Part shown: one piece after another, positions 53,310 through 63,480 of the stretch
Layout of the letters: every line of letters starts with the position of its first letter
Position numbering within the stretch: the stretch's first letter is position 1
Assembly: GCA_948794795.1 (NCBI GenBank)
Contig: CAQGLR010000020.1
Location: 11,779 to 75,778 of the forward strand
Direction: 5' to 3'
Origin: an uncultured Lachnospiraceae bacterium
Lineage (GTDB): Bacteria > Bacillota > Clostridia > Lachnospirales > Lachnospiraceae
DNA length: 64,000 nucleotides
The notes under the pieces: generated by a model
What the model was told of the DNA's origin: nothing
Database searches by the model: none
The model's input: only the letters and a program-made list of their open reading frames with translations
Translations under genes and position numbers: made by a program

Positions 53310-54344
53310 ATGTTTAAAAATCTGAAGAAACTTTTATTACCAGCAATGGCGCTGGCATTATCATTAACTTTAGCAGGATGTGGAAATAGTGGTAACACAG
53401 GCAGTAGTAAGGAAAGAGATACAGATGCAGATACAGGTTTAAAGACAATTAAAATTGCAACACCTGGACAGGGCGGAGTACTTGTTGAAAATGCAATGTT
53501 AGCAAAAGGTCTTGGATATATTGATGAAGAACTGGAAGCTGCTGGCTACAAAGCAGAATATATGGGCTTTGCACAGGCTGGTCCTGCTATTAATGAAGCA
53601 TTTGCTGCTGGTGAGATAGATTATGCAGTTTATAATGAACTGCCAGCAATAATGGCTAAGAGTAATGGAATTGATATTAAAATTATTGCTGCAGCAACAC
53701 AAGATTATAATTATGCAATTATTGCTGGCAAAGACAGTGGTATTTCCAGTGCAAAAGATTTATCTGGCAAGAAAGTAATTGCAACAACAGGTACAATTCT
53801 TTATAAATATTTTGCTGATGTATGTAAAGCAAACAGTATTGATATATCTTCAGTTGAACTTGTCAATGCGCAGGCAGATGCCAATTCTGTACTTGCGTCA
53901 GGCCAGGCAGATGCTTATGTAACTGCCTATAGTGCAGCATTACAGCTTGAATCAGCAGGTACAGGTACTATTATTGAAGATACTACTAATAATGAAGAAG
54001 AAAGAACAGGGCTTGTTCTTGCTGCAAGGCCTGAAGTATTATCATCAGATGAAAGCTCTGCCATTGCATTAATAAAAGCATTTAAAAAAGCAGCAGATTT
54101 TGCAAAAGAAAACCCTGATAAAGTATATGGTTATTTAAAAACCGAAAATTATACAGAAGAGCTGTTAGACAAAATTTATTCATATGATAAATCTTTCTCT
54201 TATTTTGACCCATATTTTACAGATACATACTATAGCCATGTAGAGAACCAGTATGCATTTGCAAAAGAGAACCAGCTTATAAGTAATGATGTTGATTTAA
54301 AAGATTTAATTGATACAACATATTTAGATAAAGCAGTTAAATAA
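53310..54344 (+). CDS. Substrate-binding lipoprotein, SsuA/TauA type
   Basis: This 344-residue protein has a lipoprotein signal peptide (about residues 1-23, lipobox LAGC) and an NMT1/SsuA-like two-lobe domain (about 45-340): PGQGGVLVENAMLAKGLGYIDEELEAAGY, AINEAFAAGEIDYAVYNELPA and DLSGKKVIATTGTILYKYF. It probably captures an organosulfur ligand outside the cell; the sulfatases downstream suggest sulfate esters or sulfonates, but the sequence does not fix the ligand. Confidence 0.94.
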   Translation: MFKNLKKLLLPAMALALSLTLAGCGNSGNTGSSKERDTDADTGLKTIKIATPGQGGVLVENAMLAKGLGYIDEELEAAGYKAEYMGFAQAGPAINEAFAAGEIDYAVYNELPAIMAKSNGIDIKIIAAATQDYNYAIIAGKDSGISSAKDLSGKKVIATTGTILYKYFADVCKANSIDISSVELVNAQADANSVLASGQADAYVTAYSAALQLESAGTGTIIEDTTNNEEERTGLVLAARPEVLSSDESSAIALIKAFKKAADFAKENPDKVYGYLKTENYTEELLDKIYSYDKSFSYFDPYFTDTYYSHVENQYAFAKENQLISNDVDLKDLIDTTYLDKAVK

Positions 54345-54360
54345 TAAGGGAGAGCAGATT

Positions 54361-56331
54361 ATGTCTTATATATATAATGCAGATACAAAGAATGCAACAA
54401 AGTTTACACATGATTATAACACTAAACTTTTAGAAAACCGTGACCAGGAACAGTATAAAATTGAATGTGAGGATGTGGAAAACGCCAAATCACATCTTAT
54501 ACTTAAACTAGAAGACAAAGATATTTATGATGATGACGGAAATATTATTTATGACTGTAAGAAGTATCCATTGCCACAGTTCCCAGGCTTTCCAGATACT
54601 GTAAACCCATATCTGTGGCAGATAAATAAAGATAATACATTTGCAGGAATTTTAAAAATGGCAGAAGGCTATTATGTGGCATCTGGCATAGATATTTCAA
54701 TGATTGGTTTTATAAAGTCAGATAATGGCTGGATTATTGTGGACTGTGGCAATTATATTAACAGTGCGCAGACTGCGTTAAAACTTGCCGAAAAAGCTAT
54801 TGGTGAAAATATACATGACAATATCAAGGCAGTAATTTACAGCCATTCACATCTTGACCATTATGGCGGTGCAGGTGCATTTATAACACAGGAGCAGGCT
54901 GGAAATATGGAAGATGGCAAAATCCCTGTAATTGCGCCAGGAGATTATGAACAGTCACTTGTAGATGATAATCTTTATGCAGGTATTGCAATGAGCCGCC
55001 GCCTGCAGTACCAGGGCGGAATGTTTTTGAAACGTGGTGTAAAAGGCAGTGCAGGCGCAGGGCTTCACCATCCGCTTGGCATCCGCGGTGAGATGTCTAT
55101 GATTCTTCCTACATGGCAGGTGACAGAGGAAGAAACAGTAAATATTGATGGCATTACCCTTACATTTATTCCTTCACCTGATACAGAGACAAGGTCACAT
55201 ATGTGTGTTTACAGTAATACACATAAAGTCCTTTATCTTGGGGACAATGCAATGGGGACAATCCATAATACATATACACCACGTGGTGCAAGGGTAAGGG
55301 ATGCAAGTTTCTGGGGAGGGCTGTTTTTCTACCTGCACACAAAGTTTGGCAAAGAAGTATGCGCCATATACCAGGGGCATGGTGTTGCACATTTTAAAAT
55401 GGAGCAGCGTCCTGGTAACCTGGAGCGCTTCCTGCTTGACAATGCAGCAGCATATAAATTCCCAAGTGACCAGGCACTTCTTCTTGCTAACAAGGGTGTT
55501 AAATTAAATGAAGCTGGGAATGAAATTGTTATTCCTGATGAAATAAGTAAAACCTGGTACACAAGGGACCACTATGGCAATTATACATTTAATGCACGTG
55601 GGGCAATACAGCGTTATCTTGGATTTTATGACGGGAACCCTGTAAACCTGCTGCCGCTTCCAGAGAAAGAGCTTGCTGCAAAGCTTATAGAATATATTGG
55701 GTCTGAGGACTTAATACTTGAAAAAGCAGAGAAAGACTATGAAAATGGTGAATACCAGTGGGTTGCAACAATTACAAACCATCTTGTATTTAATAACCCC
55801 GGGAATATGCGTGCACGTTATTTGTGTGCCGACGCACTTGAACAGCTTGGATACCAGGCAATTACAGGGCTCTGGAGGAATATGTACCTTTGTGGTGCAT
55901 ATGAACTGCGCAATCCTGGTGCTGCAGCAGGACATAATATACGTTATATGGATAATAAGGATGTTATGCCATATGTATCTGCATCATTAATACTTGATTA
56001 CCTTGGAATTAATTATGATGGGGAAAAGGCAGTAAATATAGAAAAAGAATTTATAATATCTATAAAAGATTCTGGTGAATTATACCTTGTACACCTTTAT
56101 AAGGGTACGGTGTTCCATACACAGACAGATGGCAGCAGGAAAGATGGCCTTCCTGTATTAAACTTGTCCAAAACAGAACTTTATGAACTCGCAACTAAGA
56201 CATATAAAGAAGATAGTACTGCTCTTAGTAAAGAAGCGGGTGAAATTATTGCAATCCTTAAAGAATATGTTACAGATACAAGCAAATATAAGGGATTTAA
56301 TATTATTGAACCACTATGTGAAGAAAATTAA
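54361..56331 (+). CDS. Alkyl sulfatase, metallo-beta-lactamase fold (SdsA/BDS1-like)
   Basis: This 656-residue enzyme has a zinc motif SHSHLDHYGG (H162, H164, D166, H167) in the N-terminal metallo-beta-lactamase domain. A helical dimerisation domain with GHGVAHFKMEQRP and RYLCADALEQLGYQA, and a C-terminal sterol-carrier-like domain (LSASEL-type) as in Pseudomonas SdsA1 follow. It hydrolyses primary alkyl sulfate esters without formylglycine, so it does not need the maturase. There is no signal peptide, unlike secreted SdsA1, so it acts in the cytoplasm on imported esters. It follows the binding protein by 16 bp. Confidence 0.93.
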   Translation: MSYIYNADTKNATKFTHDYNTKLLENRDQEQYKIECEDVENAKSHLILKLEDKDIYDDDGNIIYDCKKYPLPQFPGFPDTVNPYLWQINKDNTFAGILKMAEGYYVASGIDISMIGFIKSDNGWIIVDCGNYINSAQTALKLAEKAIGENIHDNIKAVIYSHSHLDHYGGAGAFITQEQAGNMEDGKIPVIAPGDYEQSLVDDNLYAGIAMSRRLQYQGGMFLKRGVKGSAGAGLHHPLGIRGEMSMILPTWQVTEEETVNIDGITLTFIPSPDTETRSHMCVYSNTHKVLYLGDNAMGTIHNTYTPRGARVRDASFWGGLFFYLHTKFGKEVCAIYQGHGVAHFKMEQRPGNLERFLLDNAAAYKFPSDQALLLANKGVKLNEAGNEIVIPDEISKTWYTRDHYGNYTFNARGAIQRYLGFYDGNPVNLLPLPEKELAAKLIEYIGSEDLILEKAEKDYENGEYQWVATITNHLVFNNPGNMRARYLCADALEQLGYQAITGLWRNMYLCGAYELRNPGAAAGHNIRYMDNKDVMPYVSASLILDYLGINYDGEKAVNIEKEFIISIKDSGELYLVHLYKGTVFHTQTDGSRKDGLPVLNLSKTELYELATKTYKEDSTALSKEAGEIIAILKEYVTDTSKYKGFNIIEPLCEEN

Positions 56332-56441
56332 AATAATATTTACACAATATATAACCTTGTTATTACTATTATGCCAGCCCACAAGTTTGTGGGCTGGTGC
56401 ATTATCAGGGACAAAGTGTAAAACAGGAATTGGAGGATTTT

Positions 56442-58712
56442 ATGAGGAAACAAATATTTACTGGTACACCTGGACGTACTATGGCAGAAACAAAATATAA
56501 ATACCATATTATAGATAATAATCCAAAAAACGCCCCAAATATAGTATATATACTTCTTGATGATATGGGCTTTGCACAACTTGGGTGTTATGGTTCAAAT
56601 ATCGAAACACCTAATATTGACCGTCTTGCAGATGAGGGATTAAGGTATAATAATTTCCATACTACAGCAGTATGTTCTGCTACAAGGACTTCACTGCTTA
56701 CAGGTGCCAACCACCATACAGCAGGATGTGCAAGCCTTGTTGAAATGCGTACTGGCTGTGATAATAACATGGATGGGCATATTAAGCCAGAGTATGCTAC
56801 AATCGCAGAAATATTAAAAGAATATGGATATGCAACATTTTGTACTGGCAAATGGCATCTTTCGGCAGACCAGTGCACTGCCGGCCCTATAGACTGCTGG
56901 CCTTTGCAGAAAGGTTTTGACCGTTATTATGGTTTCCTCCAGGGGGAAAATGACCAGTACCATCCACATCTTATACGTGATAATACAAAAGCACCACAGC
57001 CAAAGACAGCAGAAGAGGGGTACCATTTCTCAGAGGATATTGTAGATAATGCTATTAATTACCTTTTTGAGCACCAGATGAACTTCCCAGAGCAGCCATT
57101 TTTCTTATACCTGCCGTTTGGTGCAATGCATACACCACACCATGCGCCAAAAGAATATATAGACCATTATAAAGGCAAGTTTGATGCTGGATGGGATATT
57201 ACAAGGCAGCAGTGGTTTGAAAACCAGAAGAAACTTGGGGTTATACCACAGGATGCAGAACTTACTGATAAGAATGAGTATATACGTGACTGGGAAGACT
57301 GCACAGATAAAGAGAAGGCTGTATATGCAAGACAGATGGAAGCATTTGCAGGCATGCTTACACATACAGATGCCCAGATTGGAAGGCTTGTGGATTATCT
57401 GGAGGAAAGCGGGCAGCTTGACAATACAGTAATTGTCTTTCTGTCAGATAATGGTGCAAGTGCAGAAGGCGGCATTGATGGAAGGTTTAATGCAATGAGG
57501 GGCCAGGATGTAACAGTACGTTCACAAGGCGAAGTTGATTATGCATATGAACATCTGGATGAAATTGGTACAGAACTTTCATTTAACCATTATGCAACAG
57601 GATGGGCTAATTGTGGCAACACTCCGTTCCAGTGGTATAAAATCTGGGCACATGAAGGCGGCATTAAAGACCCTCTTATTATACGTTATCCTGCTGCAAT
57701 TAAGGATGCTGGTGCTGTACGTGGGCAGTACCACCATGTATCTGATATAACACCTACTATACTTGATATTATAGGGATAGATAAGCCAGATACTATTAAA
57801 GGTGTTCCACAAAGGCCTTTTACAGGCATTAGCATGAAATATACATTTGACAATGCAGATGCTCCAAGTGAAAAATACATACAATATTATGAAGTGCATG
57901 GCAACCGTGGTATTTACAAAGATGGCTGGAAAGCTGTTGTAAACCATTGTTTTACAGAAGACTATGCCAAGGATGAATGGGAACTTTACCATGTAGAAGA
58001 AGATTATTCAGAGAAATATAATGTTGCAGATAAATATCCAGAGAAACTACAGGAATTAAAAGAAGACTTTATGCATGAGGCTGGAAGATATGGTGTATTC
58101 CCTATGCTCCGTTTCCCAATGCATGGAAAGCCAGAAAACTTAAGCCGCCAGTATTCAGAACACAGGCAGCTGCCAGAGAAAATTATAGAATTTAACAATG
58201 TCCTGAAAGCAGTGGATATTGTTATGGCACGTAATATACAGTCACATTCTACAAGCCACATGGTAACAGCTGTGATTTACAGGGAATCAACAAGCCAGGA
58301 GGGTGTATTATACAGTAACGGGCAGCGTTTTGGGGGAGTTTCATTCTATATTAAAGATAACCGCCTGAAATATGCTTATAATGCCAATACAGCAGCTTAT
58401 TATACAGCAGAATCAGATATAGAGCTTCCAGCAGGAAAAGTGAAAGTTGCTTACAGTTTCCTGCGTGGTAAAGATAATGCAACAGTGACCCTTTATATTA
58501 ATGACAAAGCAGCTGGGAATGTAATTGTAGAAACTATTGCTTATATGATTGGTTTCGCTTCAACAATTAAAGGAAACCATTATACACCAGTTACACCAGA
58601 TTACAGCCTGCCATTTGATTTTGGCGGCAGGCTTGACAAGCTGGTACTGCACCAGTTTGCAACAGATATAAATCCAAAAGAGGAACTTGCAAAAATAATG
58701 TCTATAGAATAA
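56442..58712 (+). CDS. Arylsulfatase (type I, Cys-type)
   Basis: This 756-residue sulfatase has YILLDDMGFAQLGCYG (metal-binding DD), C78-S-A-T-R82 as the formylglycine motif (C-x-[PA]-x-R), TGKWHL, and NGASAEG/HEGGIKDPLI in the later half. C78 must be oxidised by the anSME encoded at 49283 to become active. The C-terminal ~140 residues are a beta-rich domain typical of large arylsulfatases. There is no signal peptide. I start at ATG 56442 after GGAGG rather than the GTG at 56397. It shares the operon with the importer and alkyl sulfatase. Confidence 0.95.
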   Translation: MRKQIFTGTPGRTMAETKYKYHIIDNNPKNAPNIVYILLDDMGFAQLGCYGSNIETPNIDRLADEGLRYNNFHTTAVCSATRTSLLTGANHHTAGCASLVEMRTGCDNNMDGHIKPEYATIAEILKEYGYATFCTGKWHLSADQCTAGPIDCWPLQKGFDRYYGFLQGENDQYHPHLIRDNTKAPQPKTAEEGYHFSEDIVDNAINYLFEHQMNFPEQPFFLYLPFGAMHTPHHAPKEYIDHYKGKFDAGWDITRQQWFENQKKLGVIPQDAELTDKNEYIRDWEDCTDKEKAVYARQMEAFAGMLTHTDAQIGRLVDYLEESGQLDNTVIVFLSDNGASAEGGIDGRFNAMRGQDVTVRSQGEVDYAYEHLDEIGTELSFNHYATGWANCGNTPFQWYKIWAHEGGIKDPLIIRYPAAIKDAGAVRGQYHHVSDITPTILDIIGIDKPDTIKGVPQRPFTGISMKYTFDNADAPSEKYIQYYEVHGNRGIYKDGWKAVVNHCFTEDYAKDEWELYHVEEDYSEKYNVADKYPEKLQELKEDFMHEAGRYGVFPMLRFPMHGKPENLSRQYSEHRQLPEKIIEFNNVLKAVDIVMARNIQSHSTSHMVTAVIYRESTSQEGVLYSNGQRFGGVSFYIKDNRLKYAYNANTAAYYTAESDIELPAGKVKVAYSFLRGKDNATVTLYINDKAAGNVIVETIAYMIGFASTIKGNHYTPVTPDYSLPFDFGGRLDKLVLHQFATDINPKEELAKIMSIE

Positions 58713-58716
58713 AATT

Positions 58717-58895
58717 TTAGGTTTCCCCACTTTTTACTATACAAATTTTTGCTTAAATGTGATGCTCTTTAGTCCGGCAATCCTCCTGTAAATAGCAGGT
58801 TTGTGGTATTTGGAAAGCCAAGCGGATTGCTTAATGAGGTTAAATATTTCATAAATCTGTTATTTACCAGGTTCTGCCGGACTAAATGACATTGT
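58717..58895. repeat. Foldback repeat after the arylsulfatase
   Basis: TTTAGTCCGGCA (58768-58779) and TGCCGGACTAAA (58874-58885) are perfect inverted ends, with further pairing inward (CTGTAAATA / TATTTACCAG). The left border also carries AGGTTTCCCCACTTTTTA, the end motif of the repeat at 8733. It shares the AACCTCATTAAG and ATCCGCTTG modules with the 19600 and 24925 repeats. Non-coding. Confidence 0.75.
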
Positions 58896-58940
58896 ACTTA
58901 AATGGGATACACAGATAATTATAAAAAATAAATTAAATAC

Positions 58941-58968
58941 TTGAATTTTCTAAAATAAGTGCTATAAT
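58941..58968 (+). promoter_or_regulatory. Promoter of tRNA-Gly
   Basis: TTGAAT and TATAAT are separated by 16 bp, just upstream of the tRNA. Confidence 0.7.
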
Positions 58969-58977
58969 AAAGCTAAT

Positions 58978-59048
58978 GCAGATATGGTTCATTGGTAGAA
59001 CGCTAGCTTCCCAAGCTGGAAAGGCGGGTTCGATTCCCGTTATCTGCT
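58978..59048 (+). tRNA. tRNA-Gly (anticodon CCC)
   Basis: Acceptor GCAGATA/TATCTGC, the anticodon arm CTAGC-TTCCCAA-GCTGG with anticodon CCC, T arm GCGGG-TTCGATT-CCCGT and discriminator T. It reads GGG. CCA is not encoded. Confidence 0.93.
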
Positions 59049-59097
59049 TTATTTTTTTGTGTATCTGCCAGGTCATATTTGAAAACACATAAATAAA

Positions 59098-59132
59098 GAC
59101 AGCCAGCACTTTATAAAATTGTGCTGGCTGTC
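59098..59132. terminator. Terminator between tRNA-Gly and CotF-like gene
   Basis: The GC-rich stem GACAGCCAGCAC/GTGCTGGCTGTC with an 11-nt loop separates the convergent transcripts; T/A ends on both sides. Confidence 0.8.
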
Positions 59133-59159
59133 TGTTTGTAAAGGAGGGAGGGGTGTGGT

Positions 59160-59618
59160 TTATGCCATTGCGTTAGCTGTTTTATACTTGTAAAGCATAA
59201 GTGCATGGTTCTGTTCTTCAATCTGTATATCTGCCAGCAGTTTTCTTAATGCTGCGTCTGCAAAAACAAATACATCCATATTATATTCAGAAGAAACAAG
59301 TTTTTCTGTAGCAATACAGTCAGTTACAAGGAAACAGTCAGATTTTTTATCTTCACTATTTGCCATTGGACCATATGTTACTTCTGGTTCATAATCTTTC
59401 CCATCACTGTCATTACAGTTACATGAAGGTACTGAGCCATCAAGTACCTGCTGCAGGGAATTAAAATGCTGTTGTTCTTTTTGCTGCAAAGTTTTAAAAA
59501 GTTTCTTTAAAACAGGGTCTTTTGCTTCATCACTGTATTTTCCATATTTGTTAATACATGTCTGTTCCTGTGTCTGTAAATCCTGGATAGCAGTTTTTTC
59601 TTTTTCTTTTAATACCAT
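59160..59618 (-). CDS. CotF-like spore coat / ferritin-like protein
   Basis: This 152-residue helical protein is arranged as two long helix pairs: N-terminal EKTAIQDLQTQEQTCINKYGKYSDEA with a second helix FKTLQQKEQQHFNSLQQVL, and C-terminal DCIATEKLVSSEYNMDVFVFADAALRKLLADIQIEEQNH. This is the pattern of CotF-type spore coat proteins of Firmicutes. Cys residues around CNCND may bind metal or cross-link. AGGTATT before the ATG gives a weak-to-moderate ribosome-binding site. It implies that the organism can sporulate, or did. Confidence 0.85.
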   Translation of the reverse strand: MVLKEKEKTAIQDLQTQEQTCINKYGKYSDEAKDPVLKKLFKTLQQKEQQHFNSLQQVLDGSVPSCNCNDSDGKDYEPEVTYGPMANSEDKKSDCFLVTDCIATEKLVSSEYNMDVFVFADAALRKLLADIQIEEQNHALMLYKYKTANAMA

Positions 59619-59775
59619 TATAATACCTCACTTATATTTTTTTGAAGGACAAGAGTCTGTCCTTTTATTAGTAGTGTGTACCTGTTATGGAAAATTATTC
59701 AATTAATGATACAAAAAAACTCTTGCGTACAATTTTTATATATGCTATATTTTGTAAAAAACAAAAGGAGCAATT

Positions 59776-61974
59776 ATGTTAGAAAATATTAATGATATAT
59801 TAGAAGTAATTGTTATAGCTATAGGTGTTCTTTTGTTAGAGAGATATGTGTTTCTGGAACCGGGTATAGATGATAACAAAAGAAAGGCAGTATTTTATTT
59901 GTCCAGCATTATTTTTACTATGGCAGCATTTATTATTTATGGAAAAGATATTGCAGAAATGGCAGTTATCCTGGCTGGAGGGTTAAATATTGCTATTGGC
60001 AGGAAAAAGCACCGCCTGAGAGGATTTTTTCTTCTTATACCACTTCCAGGAATACTTAATGGTCTTGTTGTACCAGTCCTGGTTATACTTCCAAACCTGC
60101 TGTTTCCAGAAAAAGCCAGGCCTGTTTACTGCTTATGTGTATATATTTTACTGGTATTTTTAATGCTGTTATTCTATTTAAAGGGAACTAACTGGCGTAA
60201 ATGGTTCCACGAAAATGTACAGAAGCGTCATATGCACAGATGGGAGAAAATCCTGCTCTTTATATCAGGAACACTAATGATGTCATTTTCTGATATTATG
60301 GCAAGACAGATTATATTAAACCAGCAGTTCCATGAGAAAGGATATGATTATAGTGAAAGAGGCCAGTTTGCATGGGATATCTGTATTTTTGGAATTATAT
60401 CATTTGTACTTGTTATAACAATTATTATCCTTATTATGCAGGGAAACCTTCGGGAAGAAAAGGAACGTGCAGATGCTGCAAATAAGGCAAAGTCAGCATT
60501 TATATCTAATATTTCCCATGAAATCCGTACACCTATGAATGCGATTGTAGGAATGACACAGATTTTATTACGGATGGATTTGCCAAAACAGGAGCGGAAA
60601 TATTTATTAAATATACAAAATTCTGGAAATGCACTTCTTGCCATTATTAATGACCTTCTGGATATATCTAAAATTGAATCTGGAAAAATGGAACTTGTAA
60701 ATGAGGAATACAGTTTTATGTCTATGTTAGACGACCTGGGAATGATTATTTTAAACAGGATTGGGGATAAGGATATAGAACTTCTTTTTGATATTGACCC
60801 AGATATTCCAGCAAAAATGTATGGTGATATATTGCGTATCAGGCAGATTATAATTAACCTGCTGAACAATGCAACAAAGTTTACAGAAAAAGGTTATGTA
60901 TGTCTTTCAGTAAAGATAGAAAATATACAACAGGATGATATTGAGTTATTTATTTCAGTAAAAGATACAGGACAGGGAATACATAAGGAAGATATAGGTA
61001 AACTTTTTGGTGCTTTCCAGCAGGTAGATGAAAAGAAGAACCACCATAAGGAGGGTACAGGGCTTGGGCTGGCAATTTCCAGGCAGTTAACAGAACTTAT
61101 GGGAGGAAATATTGGTGTTTCCAGTGAATATGGCAAAGGCAGTGAATTTTATTTTAATATACACCAGAAAATTGTAGATGCTTCAAAGCCAGTACAGATT
61201 TCTGGAAGTCCAGGCATGGTAATTATTGGAAATATGAAGAATAAAGATGCAAATACAATGTTGCAAAAACTGGCAGGCCAGTATAATCTTACATATAAAG
61301 AAGACATTACCAGGGATTGCCAGAAAGATGTTACTATAGTATATTTTACAGACCAGTATGGGCAGCTTTCTAACAAGGAAAAACAGCTGCTTGATAAAAC
61401 GGAAGCATTTGTATGTTGTGTAACAAATCCAATGATGGAAAATAACCTGCCAGATAGCCTGGCTACAATTGATAAACCTCTGTATAGTTATAATTTTTGT
61501 AATTTTATTGAAGACTTGCAGAAAAATGGCAAAGACACAGAAAAAAAAGATGATACAACAGAAGAAAAAACAGGATTTTGGGCACCAGATGCAAAAATAC
61601 TGGTAGCTGATGACAATGAGATTAACCGCATGGTAGTGGAAGAGATGTTAAAACCATATGGCATGCATATTGATACTGCAGTAAATGGCAGACAGGCAGT
61701 GGATATGGTACAACAGGAAAAATATGATATAGTTTTTATGGACCATATTATGCCAGAAATGGATGGGATTGAGGCAGTAAAAGCTATACGGGAACTGGAA
61801 GGGGATTATTATAAAGAAATTCCTGTAATAGCATTGACAGCAAATGCAGCAGAAGAACAAAAAAAGGAGTATATACAGGCAGGGATGGATGGTTATATAT
61901 GTAAGCCTGTCAGTATAGAAGAAATAAGCAGTAAAATCAGGAAATTAATACCAGATAAAATAACTTCTTTATAA
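59776..61974 (+). CDS. Hybrid sensor histidine kinase
   Basis: This 732-residue protein has about seven N-terminal helices (residues 5-220), a HisKA domain with the phosphoacceptor H248 (ISNISHEIRTPMNAIVG), a HATPase_c domain (about 355-470; NLLNNATKFT, DTGQGI, GTGLGLAISRQL), a degenerate receiver-like segment and a C-terminal receiver with D656 (IVFMDHIMPEMDG) plus Lys in YICKPVS. There is no separate output domain, so it probably phosphorylates a partner regulator. AAAGGAG precedes the ATG. No regulator gene is adjacent. Confidence 0.94.
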   Translation: MLENINDILEVIVIAIGVLLLERYVFLEPGIDDNKRKAVFYLSSIIFTMAAFIIYGKDIAEMAVILAGGLNIAIGRKKHRLRGFFLLIPLPGILNGLVVPVLVILPNLLFPEKARPVYCLCVYILLVFLMLLFYLKGTNWRKWFHENVQKRHMHRWEKILLFISGTLMMSFSDIMARQIILNQQFHEKGYDYSERGQFAWDICIFGIISFVLVITIIILIMQGNLREEKERADAANKAKSAFISNISHEIRTPMNAIVGMTQILLRMDLPKQERKYLLNIQNSGNALLAIINDLLDISKIESGKMELVNEEYSFMSMLDDLGMIILNRIGDKDIELLFDIDPDIPAKMYGDILRIRQIIINLLNNATKFTEKGYVCLSVKIENIQQDDIELFISVKDTGQGIHKEDIGKLFGAFQQVDEKKNHHKEGTGLGLAISRQLTELMGGNIGVSSEYGKGSEFYFNIHQKIVDASKPVQISGSPGMVIIGNMKNKDANTMLQKLAGQYNLTYKEDITRDCQKDVTIVYFTDQYGQLSNKEKQLLDKTEAFVCCVTNPMMENNLPDSLATIDKPLYSYNFCNFIEDLQKNGKDTEKKDDTTEEKTGFWAPDAKILVADDNEINRMVVEEMLKPYGMHIDTAVNGRQAVDMVQQEKYDIVFMDHIMPEMDGIEAVKAIRELEGDYYKEIPVIALTANAAEEQKKEYIQAGMDGYICKPVSIEEISSKIRKLIPDKITSL

Positions 61975-62155
61975 TTTTTGGAATATAGGCAGGCTTTAAC
62001 ACATACAGTCCATACACTGTTTTTCATGGATTGTTGACAAAGCAGGTAAGAGTTGTTATAATTTAAAACATATTTGTAATACTTTTGTAATGATTTAGAC
62101 ATTTTACTACCAAAAAGGCTGGGGATGTGCCAGCCAGAATGTAGCGGAGGATAAG

Positions 62156-63379
62156 ATGAGAAAAAATATTATAAGATTTTTTGCTGCAGGTGCTGCTGCC
62201 ACTTTGTGTGCTGCTATATCTGTTACAGGCAAAGGTGCCACTTTAACTGCGGAAAAGCCTCTGGCTGGCATTACACTTTCTCTTGAAAAATATTGTGATG
62301 CAGTTATTGAGGATATTACCAGGGAAGAAGAAAATGACAGGGAAAACACAACAGACAGTAAAAAAACTACTATACAGACACATTCATCTTCTAATAAAGC
62401 TGTTACAGAGGAAGAGGAGACATTTAAACTTAACCTTGTCTATGACAGGCTGGGTGTTGCCAATGTACATAATTATCTTAATGTGCGCAAGGCACCAGGT
62501 GAAAATGCCAAAATTGTGGGTAAAATGACAAGAAATTCAGGATGTAATGTATATAAAATAAGAAAAGGATGGGCAAAAATTGTATCAGGAAAGGTAAGGG
62601 GATGGGTTAAAGCAGAATACCTTATTACTGATAAAAAGGCAGAAAACAGGGCAAAACAGGTAGCAACATTAAGGGCAACAGTTTCTACAGAAACACTTAA
62701 TGTACGTACACTGCCTACTATTGACTCAGGAATTTATGACCAGATTTCAGCTGATGAAGAATACAGGGTAGCAGAAGAAAATATAACAAAAGAATGGCTT
62801 GAAAGATATATCGCAAAGTATTGTACAAGGAAAGATTTACGTGGAATTGATGTAGATAAGATGTACCAGGATGCAAGTAACTGGGTAATGCTTAAAATAG
62901 ATGAAGAAAAAGTATTTGTAAGCAAAGATTTTATAAATTTCACTTATAACCTTAACAGGGCAGTTACAATAAAACAGCCATCTTTAGATGGTACTTCTGG
63001 TTCTTCTGGAAGCGGAAGTTCTTCAAAAGGTTCATCTATTGTAGATTATGCAATGCAGTTCCTTGGCAACCGTTATGTATGGGGAGGCACAAGCCTTACA
63101 AATGGTACAGACTGTTCAGGTTTTGTAATGCGCATATATGAGCACTTTGGATACTATCTTCCACGTACATCAAGGGAACAGGCAGCATCAACAAGAAGTG
63201 TAAGCAGTTCAGAAGTACAGACAGGTGATTTGTTCTTTTATGGAAGTGGTTCAACAGTAAACCATGTTGCACTTTATATCGGAGGCGGACAGATTATCCA
63301 TGCAAGCAATGCAAGGGATGGTATTAAAATTTCAAGTGCTTATTACCGCCAGCCATTAAAAATAGGACGTGTTATGTAA
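62156..63379 (+). CDS. Secreted NlpC/P60 peptidoglycan hydrolase with SH3 domains
   Basis: This 407-residue protein has a signal peptide (about residues 1-30), two SH3-like domains (about 95-160, VHNYLNVRKAPGENAKIVGKM, and 175-265, ETLNVRTLPTIDSG), a Ser/Gly linker and a C-terminal NlpC/P60 domain with the catalytic Cys in TDCSGFV, His in VNHVALYIGGG and a third polar residue in IIHASNA. It cleaves D-Glu-type linkages in the wall peptide. The linker SSGSGSSSKGS is a short low-complexity stretch. GGAGG precedes the ATG. Confidence 0.95.
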   Translation: MRKNIIRFFAAGAAATLCAAISVTGKGATLTAEKPLAGITLSLEKYCDAVIEDITREEENDRENTTDSKKTTIQTHSSSNKAVTEEEETFKLNLVYDRLGVANVHNYLNVRKAPGENAKIVGKMTRNSGCNVYKIRKGWAKIVSGKVRGWVKAEYLITDKKAENRAKQVATLRATVSTETLNVRTLPTIDSGIYDQISADEEYRVAEENITKEWLERYIAKYCTRKDLRGIDVDKMYQDASNWVMLKIDEEKVFVSKDFINFTYNLNRAVTIKQPSLDGTSGSSGSGSSSKGSSIVDYAMQFLGNRYVWGGTSLTNGTDCSGFVMRIYEHFGYYLPRTSREQAASTRSVSSSEVQTGDLFFYGSGSTVNHVALYIGGGQIIHASNARDGIKISSAYYRQPLKIGRVM

Positions 63380-63399
63380 ATAACAATATAATTTAAGTG

Positions 63400-63421
63400 G
63401 GACGCTGTAGCGTCCTATTTT
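63400..63421 (+). terminator. Terminator after the NlpC/P60 gene
   Basis: The stem GGACGC/GCGTCC has a 4-nt loop and is followed by TATTTTTA. Confidence 0.75.
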
Positions 63422-63480
63422 TATACATATGTACGGTTTCCACGTACAGGTATCCATTTTCCATATGTGGGCACACTTCC

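Noticed and set aside
55718..55990. 90-codon frame inside the alkyl sulfatase gene
   Set aside because: Out-of-frame shadow of a well-supported enzyme gene.
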